Shown here in pieces: positions 1 to 10,089 of a stretch of 64,000 nt of DNA (its first letter is position 1; the number at the start of each line of letters is the position of its first letter). Position numbers and translations under genes: made by a program. The DNA is from Burhinus oedicnemus (lineage: Eukaryota > Chordata > Aves > Charadriiformes > Burhinidae), in the NCBI GenBank assembly GCA_008921705.1, contig VFFE01008521.1, positions 1,826,094-1,890,093 on the forward strand, written 5' to 3'. The notes under the pieces were generated by a model. That model ran no database searches. It saw nothing but the letters and a program-made list of their open reading frames with translations, and was not told the origin of the DNA.

Positions 1-1280
1 GCCTCTCTGGGAACTTACATAGCTCCCATGACCACTCTATACGAACACCTCACAAACATTAATGCCTTTTTATCTTTGCTGCACCCTTGTGAACAAAAAC
101 AGTGTTAACTCACATTACGCAGAGGAGGAACAAAAGCACAGAAAGATTAAATGACTTACTTATCAGTGGAAGAGAAATCTGTAGAACATTAGGAACTGAA
201 GGCGAATGCGCCCAGTGCCTGGCCCATGTGTTAACCTCAAGTATCTCCTTCCTACTCTCTACCTGTTGCAGAGCACCAACAGCCTCGAGCACTTGTCGTT
301 CTGTTCCGGCACGGAGAAGACTCTTGATGTCACATAATGGAGGTGCCTGTGCTGGGAGTCTGGTACTGCTCCTCAGCAGTGAGAAAGCAGCTCTCCCAAA
401 GGATAACGGTGAGAAAAAAAGTTGGGAGCCCTTCTCTCTTTCCCTCTCTCAAACAGCTAGGACGCCTGGGCTTCTAAATCAAGCATGCAAACCATCTCTC
501 TAAAGAAGATAGTATGAGTCATTTAGCTAACTAAGAATGCCCTGTACTGATCCACAAAGAGAATCCCATGAAGTTTTTCATGTCTCTTTTACCTACCCAC
601 GCATATGGATCACTCATCATAGTAGTATCTGAATGCCTGGTTTAACCAGTCACATTAATTTCTGTGTTTTAAAATTTAATTTTGACTACTGGTTGTTGCT
701 TTCATTTCTAGTTTCTTCTATTTTTTATCCAAGATGAAGAATGCCATTCTGTTATCACAAGGAGAGGTGGGGTGGGGTGTGAGCGAGCTCCACAAATGCT
801 GCAACAGATCCCACCTCTCCCACAACCCACTGACTCTGCATGGCACATTATCTGCCTATCGATAATCCTTTATCATGATCCATAATAAAATCACACTTTC
901 CCACGTGCTGCTTTTCTTTTCTTTCTCTCTTCTCTTGCCACATGTTGGGGGTTTAGAAAATGCAGCAGTTTGGATTCTTCTCTACGGCCCTATACAAGGA
1001 AGCCAGGAGGGATTTAGTGGTAACTGAATGTTGCCTTGTCTCTTTGCCCCTGTTTTAGAGAGCACCCTTTACACGGCCATAAACAGGTATGTAACTGTAC
1101 GCGTTTAGCTCATGTTGCTCAGATATTTGATGCTCCTCCACCATCCCTCCCCAGGCAATGGGCTGTAAGAGCACGAAATGCCTCTGACCCAACCTATGTA
1201 CAGGCAACCCCGTGTATCTCCTCCCCTGCGCCTGCAGGGCAAGCGCTATGGAAGAGGGGGTGTCTGCTCTATTGCGCCTT
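1..1280. other. Noncoding sequence left of the CpG island
   Basis: No recognisable exon, RNA gene or transposon was seen. The sequence is of mixed composition with scattered pyrimidine tracts. An open frame of 133 codons at 102-503 on the plus strand has a composition typical of chance translation and no motif I can name. It overlaps another chance frame on the other strand. If the CpG block to the right is a promoter, this is upstream or intronic DNA, depending on the strand of the gene. Confidence 0.6.
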
Positions 1281-1284
1281 CCCG

Positions 1285-1485
1285 CAGGAATGTGATCCGA
1301 TTTATTGGGGGGAGTGTCAGAACTTTCCGGAGTTACGTTTTATAGAACATTTGTTTAGTATTATAAACATCTGCAAATGACTATTTATTGCATGAAGTAA
1401 TTAACATTCCTAATTGGATGCACCTTGCAGCTGCTGTTAATCTTAATTGGCAATAATGCAGTTACATTTTGATACATATCTTCAG
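1285..1485. promoter_or_regulatory. Candidate conserved noncoding element, homeodomain-site rich
   Basis: This AT-rich patch carries several homeodomain-type cores close together: TAATTAAC and CTAATTGG near 1399-1420 and TTAATTGGC near 1444-1452. A TEAD-like ACATTCCT sits between the first two. It lies a few hundred bases from a CpG-island-like block, which fits a promoter-proximal enhancer. The motifs are visible in the sequence; conservation and activity are inferred and could not be tested here. Such motifs also arise by chance in AT-rich DNA. Confidence 0.3.
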
Positions 1486-1801
1486 AAGAGTTACAGAGGA
1501 GAAGGGAAAAAAAAAAGAAAAAAAAATCTGAAGGGAAGGAAATAAAACTGTTCCCACACAGTTCAGAGAGTTCGCACAAAGAAGATCCCATGGCAACAGC
1601 GAGGCCCACAGTTTGCCTTATAAAAATCCAAGAATAGATAATGTATCATCTCTCCTAAAACAACACTTCGCTTCGGAAAACGGAGGGGAAACAGGGGGGA
1701 AAAAAGAAAAATAACCAAAAAAACCCCAACAGAAACCACAACAGGAAAAGAGAAGCAGGCTGACCCCCACGCATCTTGCGCGCCCGGCGTTCGGCCTCCC
1801 G

Positions 1802-1878
1802 CCTCAGCCCCAGCTCCAGCTCCAGCTCCAGCTCCAGCCCCAGCCCCAGCTCCAGCCCCAGCTCCAGCTCCAGCCCCA
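1802..1878. repeat. GC-rich hexamer repeat (CCAGCT/CCAGCC)n
   Basis: Imperfect tandem hexamers, CCAGCT alternating with CCAGCC, run for about 77 bases just before the first gap. Translated in any frame the tract gives low-complexity protein (Ser/Pro or Gly/Ala-rich), which explains the long but meaningless open frames covering it on both strands. It is probably a polymorphic minisatellite inside the CpG island. Confidence 0.85.
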
Positions 1879-1931
1879 CAGCCCCGGCCCGGCGCAGCCC
1901 CAGCGCTGCGGGCCGAGGCGGCGCGGGGAAG

Positions 1932-1951
1932 NNNNNNNNNNNNNNNNNNNN
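1932..1951. other. Assembly gap of 20 N
   Basis: Twenty unknown bases sit in very GC-rich sequence directly after the hexamer repeat. The fixed round length suggests a placeholder, so the true missing length is unknown. Part of the promoter or first exon may be absent. Confidence 0.98.
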
Positions 1952-2289
1952 CACCTGGATGGTACCTCCCGCCGGCAACGCGGGCACTTTCTGAACTGGG
2001 AAGGAAGGGGCGACTCGGAGGGGGGCGGGGGGGACACACGGACACGCACACACACGCCGAAGTCTGTATGGAATTACCTGCGCCCGCGGCGGAGCTGGCA
2101 CCGGTGGATGGATGGGCGCCGCGTCCGCGGCAGCGGCGGCCAGCTCAGCCCCAGGAGTAAAGACGGGGCTTCTCCGGCCGAGTGCGCAGTGTGGTGACCG
2201 GCACTCGCCCCGCTGACCGATCGCACCGGAGGGATAATTCGGGAGACTCCTGTGGGTAAGGTCATTTTATGCAGGCAGAAGGCCGGCAT

Positions 2290-3515
2290 TGCTAAACTTG
2301 GTGGCGTGTGATTGAGATGGGGTACTTCGGGGTTTGCTGCATTACCCTGGTGCGAGGGGCTCCAGCCGTTATTGGCAGTTGAGTGGAATAACTGCAGTAG
2401 GTCTTCTGGTGACTGCTTTTTGCGGTAAATAAATAATAATAATAAAAAAAATTAGCAAATCTCCTCCTCCCTTTCTATTCTTGCACCCTCTGGGTTTGGG
2501 AGAGTACCGTAAAAGCAAGGAGTCTTTCATTTTCCCTTTTCTTCTTTTTTTTTTTTTTGTCCCCCCGTTGTAATATTTTTGACTGAAAAGGGTATGTGAG
2601 AGTAAAGAAGCTCTCTGTGATGGAATCTATTTAGTACGAGATCGGATCCCATCCGCTGGTTAAAACAAATGTTTCCAACTCTGTGCAGCATTCTGCTGCA
2701 TTTCATAGCTGCAGTGGAGGTAGAGAAATCCTGCTTTTCAAGTTGTTAAACTTTAAGGTGGCAATCCTTATTGATCGTGGTACGGTGCTCTGGTGCTAAG
2801 GGGGTTAAATGCCACTGGTAATTTGGGATTACAACTGTTCCTGTAGATCCTGCGAGGAAATTATAAACGGAGGAACGGTCAGGGGAAAAAAAAAAATCTC
2901 GATAGTAGAGAAATATCGTAAATGTCACTAGCCTGAAAATCTCTCATCCACCTGCTCTTATAAAATATTTTTTTCACCCAATAACTTACCTACTGAAACC
3001 TCAGACCACGTGTATGGCAGTTGAAGATTTGCAAACAGAGATGCTATCTTCGGTATTGCATACATATATGCATCTGGCTGAGGGGCTGTGTGTGAATTAA
3101 TTCCTCTGTTAGTTATGGTGTGAAGCGAGACAGGGAGAAGAAGGATAGAAAAGATCGTCTTCTTAGGAACAGAAGCGAGCAAGGGAACCACTTCAGCCTT
3201 TAAAGATTTAAAGGGATCCAAGCAACGCTCAGTGATAATATTTCTCTGCAAAATCAGTTCTGATAGAGGCAATGGGGGAAGGTGGAGGGGATCGATAGTG
3301 ATGACGTTGTGCAGTGCAATGCACTGCAATGCTAAAGTTATATAGTGTGTGCGAAAATATGTACCCTTATGTACTGCTGGTGGGTTCATGCATAATGGAT
3401 GGAAGAAGATATGCAGATCTATCTGTAGGAAGATGGATGTATTTGTGCAAAGACGGCGATTATGTAACTTGATTACATCAGTGGCATCAGTCGCCGATAG
3501 TGAAATAATATGCTT
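2290..3515. other. Noncoding sequence between two GC-rich blocks
   Basis: Contains a T-run near 2545-2558 and a short inverted repeat at 3310-3328. A 191-codon open frame on the minus strand (2958-3533) is the longest in the window. It is rich in Ile, Leu, His and Thr, shows no domain, signal peptide or repeat that I recognise, and is partly overlapped antisense by a 167-codon frame (3349-3852). I do not call it a gene. Confidence 0.5.
3310..3328. repeat. Near-perfect short inverted repeat
   Basis: Two 9-bp arms (TGCAGTGCA and TGCACTGCA) are exact reverse complements separated by a single A. The sequence could form a cruciform or be a dimeric protein-binding site. It is too short for a microRNA precursor. 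No known factor site is claimed. Confidence 0.7.
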
Positions 3516-3519
3516 AAAT

Positions 3520-4060
3520 AGCGTATCGATCACTCGGGTTAACTTTGTAGCGCTGCCGGCAGCGGGGGATGGAGACCTGGGCAGAGGAGGGGAGATCCTT
3601 GCTCAGCTCCTGGCAAGGGGTTTGCCTCTTGCTGGCTGCCTTTTGCATCAGTGTGCTCCTGGCGGAGTTTCCCCGGGACAGGGAGTTCGGGAAGGAGGAG
3701 GCTGCCTAGTTGCTCGTTCAGCCACACCCGCGGAGTGGGCTCCAGAAAAGCCCCTGCAAGGCTGCACAATGGTCCCATTGAGCAGATCCGGCTGCGTGCT
3801 CCTCGGCAAGGTCACACGGCAACCTGGGACTTCAGTGCGTGGCAACAGCTGAGCGGAGGAGGAACAAAACCGAAATTAAAATTGATCTTCCTCCTCCTCC
3901 TCCCCCCTCGCCGTCACCTACCTCCAAACAGGGCGTTCTGCTGACCCCTCTTCCAGTGCTCAAGGCAGAGCCGATGCTGTTTCGCCTGGAGTATGTGCGG
4001 CGCTTCACATAGATAGCGTTGTCTCTCTCGGTGTGTGCAATGACTGCCTGGCTGCTTTAG
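3520..4060. promoter_or_regulatory. Second GC-rich, CpG-containing block
   Basis: GC and CpG content are higher than in the flanks, with several CGs between 3535 and 3850 and a CTC-repeat pyrimidine tract at about 3889-3907. On the minus strand a candidate 5' splice site reads GAG|GTAGGT, with the exon ending at 3922. This could be an alternative promoter or first exon of a minus-strand gene, or the shore of the main island. Open frames crossing it look like by-products of the low stop-codon density. No product can be assigned. Confidence 0.35.
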
Positions 4061-5860
4061 CAGGATGCTGCTTCGGTGTTTCGGAGTACAGCATGACTGA
4101 CTTCAGAAAAAAAGTATTGTCAGGTATAACGGCCGAGTCTGCCTGGTAGGTTTAGAGGGAACCTCAGAGGTGGTCCGTTAACACATTTCAGGCATCTCGG
4201 AAGTGAGCAGGTGAAGAGCAAAGGTGTGACAGGGGTCCCGTCGGTTTAACTCAGATGGACTTTTTTAGCAAATTGTCCACAAAGATAGTAGTATCAGGAC
4301 ATACTTTACCTTATTATCCATTTTAGAATCATAACTCACTGTTCCTATCTCTTTGGGAGGAGCAGGGGGGGAAGAGTATTCCTTGAAGATAGATAAGCTT
4401 GCAAAGGCACTGCTGGGGCCTCGTACCTCTAATGGATGCGTTTTCTGAGGAACGTAAGCCTGATGAAATCTTAAGTCAGCTGAAATGAGTGATCTTATCA
4501 TCGTTGGCCTATGTCCTTCCCCACTTCAGTCTGAATTCATTCTAGCAAAATTTCACTAAAGCACTTTTCAGTTAAGAAGAGGTGAGCACCGAGTGGGTTT
4601 TACATCTTTTGATAAACATGATCTCCACATACCTACTAAATTTAATGCACTATCAAACTCACAGTAATTTTACCATAGAACCAGCCTGAAAAATCATTTT
4701 TCCCTCTGCTTCCCTGAAATCATCAGTATTTTAAAGTTGGTTCACCAATCGTTCATGACTGTTTTCATATTTCTTGAGGATAAGTCTGGGCAAGCACTAA
4801 TAAATCCTGCTAATGTAGTTTAGAGTTTGACATTCATAGAGTATACTGATTAAATTGGAAAAAAAAGATATGAAGTTAACTCTGTTTCCATCCTTCAGGG
4901 GTCAGAATAACACTATGGCAACTCCTATGCATTGCTACAGCTCTTAGAATTTTCAGAAATGTCCATGGCATACTCTGTTCCGCCACACACGATTACACAA
5001 TTACAGGCAGACTCTTTCCCTTTAATTCCTTACAGGACTCCTTGTGACATGCAGGCTACATACCTGTACCACCCATCTTAAAGGAAAGCACAATTGTCTA
5101 CAGAAAGTGTTATAAATCTGGTGCTGTAAAAGAGTAGGCATTGACAGCGTGGGAATATATCGCCTGGTACATGTAAACTGGCATGCAGCATGGAAAGATT
5201 TGCAAATTCAGGGTAATAGAGAGCGGTAAGCAACCAAGTTTTTTTTATAGGTTAATTTCATTGTTGTCGTTAGCAATACCCACTCGGTAAAAATAGAGGG
5301 TTTCAGCTCCAATGCAATATCCATTCAGTTTGCACCAAATATAGCTTCTTCGAGGGGAAACTTTCCTTGCTGAAGTAAAACTGTAAATCACTCGGACAAA
5401 TGAAGAGAAAATGTGAAGAGAAATATTTACATAAAACATTCCCAGGCTCCAAATCTCAGACCACTGAAAGCAGCGAGAGTTTTGCCACCCACTCCTCGCT
5501 AGCGCTGGGAAGCTGACTTTTAAAGAAAACAGCAGTGCATGAAGAATAATCTCAGTGCCTCCCTCTGAAAGAGCAGGCTTCTGACTGTCATTATCACTGA
5601 AGACAGTAGACTTGTTTTACTGCTGAAAGGAAAATTTGAAACATACGGGGCAGGTCTTAATGAAGCTTTTTTACTATTCAGTGATATTCTTGTAATGTAT
5701 TCAGAGTACTTTCTGTGGCCATTATGTCGAACCCGTGTATTGGGAGACAAAGCAAAAAAAGGATAACCGACTGAGGTTTTCATTCAGTATATTTGCACTT
5801 ACAGAGAAGTGTTTGAATATACTTCTGTGTTTCATAACAGCTATGATCTTTAGCAGCTGG
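4061..5860. other. AT-rich noncoding sequence
   Basis: No exon, RNA gene or transposon recognised. All open frames are under 90 codons and without features. Confidence 0.6.
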
Positions 5861-5864
5861 GAAT

Positions 5865-6150
5865 CTTCTTATTTTTGTAGTGCACGCTGCATGATAATAC
5901 ATGGCAATTGAAACATCCAAGCTCTGATTAATGTGATTAAAAACTAGCAACTTATCTAGTGGTGCTCAAGTTGTAAAGTTTAATTATAGCGGCACCATTT
6001 GTACAGCTATAGATAAGGTTGTGTCAGCATTTCTATTATAAACCTCTATCTTGTTGCCATCCGTTGTGTCAGAGGTCCATGAAATAAGAAGAATTTACAG
6101 TAGAGACCATAACGGCTGTTTTGGATTACCATCATGGCCTGTCAGGTCAG
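5865..6150. promoter_or_regulatory. Candidate conserved noncoding element with paired GATTA motifs
   Basis: A complex, non-repetitive AT-rich segment. Two OTX/PITX-type GATTA cores lie about 10 bases apart near 5926-5940, followed by a TAATTA core near 5982 and a GATAAGG-like GATA site near 6011-6018. It looks like developmental enhancers known from vertebrate gene deserts. This is pattern recognition only; conservation was not tested. Confidence 0.3.
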
Positions 6151-8605
6151 TAATCCATGTGTTTCTTTAAGTCCTTACATGCACATCTACAGCAGCACCA
6201 AAGTAGCTATTATGCTTTATCAGTTCAAGTGTATGCTTGTTTTATTTTAAAATGTAATTAAGTATGAGATGATGGACCACGGTGACTCAGGAAGGATCAT
6301 TTAACCTACCATTTTTCATGAGCTTTTGTATTGTTTTCACGTTCTGAAAACATAACCAGACCAAATGCAGCAGTGAATTTTACCTGTGATAGCTTGAAAT
6401 TAATGCACATTTGGAAGGAATCTCTTTCGGAGGGAAGCGGAAGGGGGAAGAATGAAGATGAAAGGTTGTGCTTTTTTAATGTTAATACTCAAGCTTTGCA
6501 TGTTCCTCTAAGGTAGTCACAGAGGGAACTCCGTTCTATTGCAACAGGGGAAAATCCTGTGTTGCTTGCCAAAGCTATGTAAGACCAGGGCAAGGACATC
6601 AGGTAGTGCTGGTTCTCTGTTTTAATGTTGGATACCGTGTTTTTCTAGGTCTTACTGTACCTGGATATTACAGGTACTCCTAGGTCATTTCACGGTGTTA
6701 TACAGCACACTATTTAAGCCTCAATAACTAGGTCTGAACAAACGAACCAAGGACATCAGTCTTACTGCTTTCTGTGCTTAGAAATTTCATGTTTATAAGA
6801 ACAGCACACAGACGTACAATAGTCCTTCAATGGTTGTAGCATCAACTGCAGCAATTACCCACAAAGATTTTTTGATTGGGGATGGAGAAGGAGAAAGGGA
6901 GAAAATGAAAACATTTAGTTTTTTGCAAATGCAATAGATATTATTTTAATTTTATTTTTAGTTTTGGGCATAATTTAGGAAGTGCTCAGTGTAGCTTCTG
7001 AAAAGAAACACAAAACCCTAATTAATGCATTGAGAAGACAGATACAATCTATACAAATCTATACAATGAGCAGGCAGACGAGGTGTAGTAGTACTACTTG
7101 GTGATTGGGTGGTTAGTGGTGTCAGAAAGTTTTCTGTTCTCTGGTCCTTCACAGCTGTCTGCAATGAATAGCGTGTTGTAAAAGAGGAAGAAGATGGAAA
7201 CTAGCAGAATGGGTTAAAAAAGGGAGCAGAAAAGCATAAAAGTCTACAGACACTGGTGATGTAGCTTGTAACTCTTCAGAGATGGGATATATTTCTATAT
7301 TCCTTTTGTGTGCTCTTCACTAGTCAGACCCAGATGCTTAAAGTTATTGCAGTTCCCAACTCCCACTGCTCTAATTTTTTGGGGTATTCTTAAACTCTTC
7401 AGTGCAAGGGCCATCGCCTTTTTGTTTACATGCATGTTTCTAGTCACACAATGAGACTGCGATCTCTCAGTTGAGGTAACTTGAGGTGCTTCTCCATAAA
7501 ATAATAAATTAGTGGCAGGAACATGACAGAAAGAATGTTTCCTGTTGGCTGTTTTAGAAAAGACAGATATTTTCCACAAGTCAAATTTTTCTCTGACAAA
7601 GCACAAATGGTTGGAATTTCCAGCAGACATCTCACAATGCTTTTACAAGACTGCCTCTTAAAAGCTAGTGCAACTGCTGCGTAAAACCTTGATATCTCAG
7701 TTTCCCCTATTAAGTTCCACTTAATAGTGTGAGCTTGGACTGTTAGTAGCACTTTCAGTAAACTCAATCCCAGCCAAAAGTTTGGACTGTTTCAAGGAAC
7801 ATGAAGTCATAGTAACGTGCATCATTATGATGCAGAGGGAGAGGCTTCTGCTGGTGAGGTTAGGAGTGAATTTAACCGGTGGTGACCTCCCTGGGTTCCC
7901 AGACCAGTTGCCTCAGACTGAGAATTTCTATGCCTGAATGGTATAAGGGACCTGCGTGTACATTCGTCCCTGCCTACATCCATTTGGCAGTGCATCTCTA
8001 CTGGATTTGACTCTGAGCTCAGTAGATCGTATGCCTCGAGGATAATTCCTACACCAAGAAGATCTGCCGCTATGATGGAAACCTTGGGATGGAGCCACTA
8101 TGTCTGCAGAGGGATGTGTTTGGCCGGGATGCTTTTGTGTGGCACTGATCCCTGGCAACAGTTTTAGCCCTGTGTCTGTCAGGTTGCTGTTCAGAGCACA
8201 GAATTTCAGGATGACAGCAGAGCACAGCTGTTACCATATAGCACCTTGGCATTCCTGCATCCTCAACGTCTCTTCAGTGCTTTCTGGCTGTCTCCTCCCA
8301 GATCTAAACTTTTTTTGCAGGAAATCTTACCTTTGCTCATTTTAGAATAACACAACTGGAAACGCATGGCATTCCCTTTCCGGCAAGTTGTATGCCTAAT
8401 GGAGCTGTGTGTATATGTCTGTGTATCTATCTGTCAATAAGATCTGCATATTTATTACACATAGAGTTTATTTTATTCAACATCTCTTACCAAACAGAAA
8501 AGTCCTGTCAGCTTTCTACTGGATGTTTCTTTGGGGTGTCCCATAGCTGCAGTTGATGTGCTTACACCAATGTTAAATCAGGTTCACTGACTGGCAATGT
8601 CTCTC
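6151..8605. other. AT-rich noncoding sequence
   Basis: Nothing recognisable. Two overlapping minus-strand frames of 107-111 codons at 7295-7767 are in different frames and show no motif. They are treated as chance. Confidence 0.6.
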
Positions 8606-8608
8606 TGT

Positions 8609-8725
8609 ACATATATATATATATATTTAGTTGTGTACATACACACATGCACAAATACATATGGCTACATATGTATATGCATACATGTGCATTTCCTCTG
8701 ATACCTGTGCATTTACTCACATACA
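8609..8725. repeat. (AT)n followed by a degenerate (CA)-rich microsatellite
   Basis: An AT dinucleotide run at about 8611-8626 passes into ACATAC/CATATG-type alternating purine-pyrimidine sequence up to about 8725. The tract explains the Tyr/Cys/Ile-rich and Thr/His-rich translations that cover it. It is likely variable in length and may adopt unusual DNA structures. Confidence 0.8.
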
Positions 8726-8729
8726 CAGA

Positions 8730-9960
8730 GGAAGATGGAGAGCAAGCCATAAAGAGAAAGTACTCTTGTTATTCCTTATGCTAAATGTAGGAAACATAAC
8801 ACAATTCAAACATACCATGAGATGGTAGCTGTTTGTGAGGGTTGATTTAGTATTAATTTATTTTTTAATGATCTGTAAATGCAGTTTATTTGAAGACAAC
8901 ACAAATTTATTTTGGAATGCAAAATCTGAAACATACTTTGAAAGGACTATCAAAGGTCACCAGTCAGGGCTATATGGTATCATCTTCAATTTTAGAAATG
9001 TACATGGTAACACTTTGGAAGGTACAAGTGGAATGTTTCCTGTATACCTCTCCAACAGAACAACAGATACTATTGAAAATCTCCTAGCCGTTATTATGGA
9101 AAAGCTTGATCAAAGTATTTGCTCAGTTCATAGCAGAAGAAAGCTGTATATATTATAAAAGGAATGCAAAACTTGGTGTAGTATTTCTTGTGTAACACTT
9201 GCTTTACTAACAACTGATGACTCTCATATTCAGTATGAATAATGTGGCTGCCTTCAGTCACTTCTTATCCAGAAAGCTGTTAAGGAAGGAAGGACCAGAG
9301 TATGACAGCAAAAAAGAAAAGACTTCCACATGAAAAGATTCCCATCTGAAGAAACAGATAAAGGTTTTGTATTATTCAGAAAGAAGAGGAAGAGATACAG
9401 GAGTACAGGGGATGCAGTGGGAAATACTGAAGGCTATTGAAAAATACTTTGGGTTCTCTTACATATTGTTTTCTTGATGACCAATAAAATTAAAATGTGA
9501 AAAATCAAAATGAGTAAAGCGAAGCACTCTTACATAGTTCATTCAAATTCTTCATCTCTTATTGGCAAAGATACAGTGAAGAAAAAGGTCTAGTGCAATA
9601 GCATAGCTCGAGTCGATGAACAAAACCAAAATTCTAAAATTTTACTTTGTAATAGATAGCTAGGTAACATTATCAGCCTGCGTAACAGATAGTTAGGTAG
9701 GAAGGCTATCAACCTGTGTACCCCAAGGACCACCTGCTAACTTCCAGTTATAGTGCAATCAATGGATGTGTGCGTCTGTGATTTCTAAAGTGCTAAAGGA
9801 TGCTTCTTCCAAAGGATTTGCTGTTGTCTTCCCTTGGAGGTCTACTGTCTGACTGGAAGGACTGTAAGTGTGTTCCTGTGACCGTAGTTTGTTACTACCT
9901 GTTCAGTTTACAAATCTGGCAGTTGCAGAATAAAATAAAATTGCAATCTGGAATGGCTTA
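8730..9960. other. Noncoding sequence with a small internal duplication
   Basis: A 107-codon plus-strand frame at 8835-9158 has no recognised domain. At 9648-9718 two imperfect copies of a unit of about 33-36 bases sit in tandem (cores AGATAGCTAGGTA and AGATAGTTAGGTA, each followed by an ATCA(G/A)CCTG motif). Otherwise nothing is seen. Confidence 0.6.
9648..9718. repeat. Imperfect two-copy tandem duplication
   Basis: Each unit has an AGATAG(C/T)TAGGTA core and ends with TATCA(G/A)CCTG(C/T)G. The second unit is slightly longer. The mismatches suggest an older local duplication rather than an active microsatellite. Confidence 0.6.
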
Positions 9961-10027
9961 ATAAAGACTTTATTAGTGCTGACTGGGCAACCTAATGTGG
10001 CTGTTTAAGTACTCATTGCTGAAGTCC

Positions 10028-10089
10028 TGATCCAAAACCCACTGAAGGAAATGGAAAGATGCCCACTGCACTCAGTAGGTTTTGGATCA
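10028..10089. repeat. Hairpin-type interspersed repeat remnant
   Basis: Two 18-base arms (10028-10045 and 10072-10089) are reverse complements with one mismatch, around a 26-base loop. The arm content (TGATCCAAAACCCACTGA) and the loop resemble hairpin repeats common in reptile and bird genomes, in which a TTTGGATCA arm faces its complement. The inverted repeat is plain in the sequence; the family is from memory and uncertain. A non-autonomous DNA transposon (MITE) remnant is the alternative name. Confidence 0.5.

Larger units (their letters stand above)
1740..2265. promoter_or_regulatory. CpG-island-like promoter or 5'-leader region
   Basis: GC content and CpG density rise sharply against AT-rich surroundings and fall again just after 2265. 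The block contains the first assembly gap and a CCAGCT-type repeat. Candidate splice donors face both ways: CAG|GTAATT on the minus strand, with the exon ending at 2078, and TGG|GTAAGG on the plus strand, with the exon ending at 2255. Between them lies a short plus-strand frame (2112-2216, 34 codons, alanine-rich start) in a poor initiation context. This could be an upstream ORF in a leader or mean nothing. In vertebrates this pattern usually marks a promoter with a first noncoding exon. The gene itself is not identified. Confidence 0.55.

Noticed and set aside
1563..2101. Two overlapping long minus-strand frames rich in Gly/Ala or Leu/Glu
   Set aside because: They are translations of the hexamer repeat and cross the N gap, so their continuity is not real.
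8562..8828. Tyr/Cys/Ile-rich and His/Thr-rich frames on both strands
   Set aside because: They are produced by the AT/CA microsatellite.
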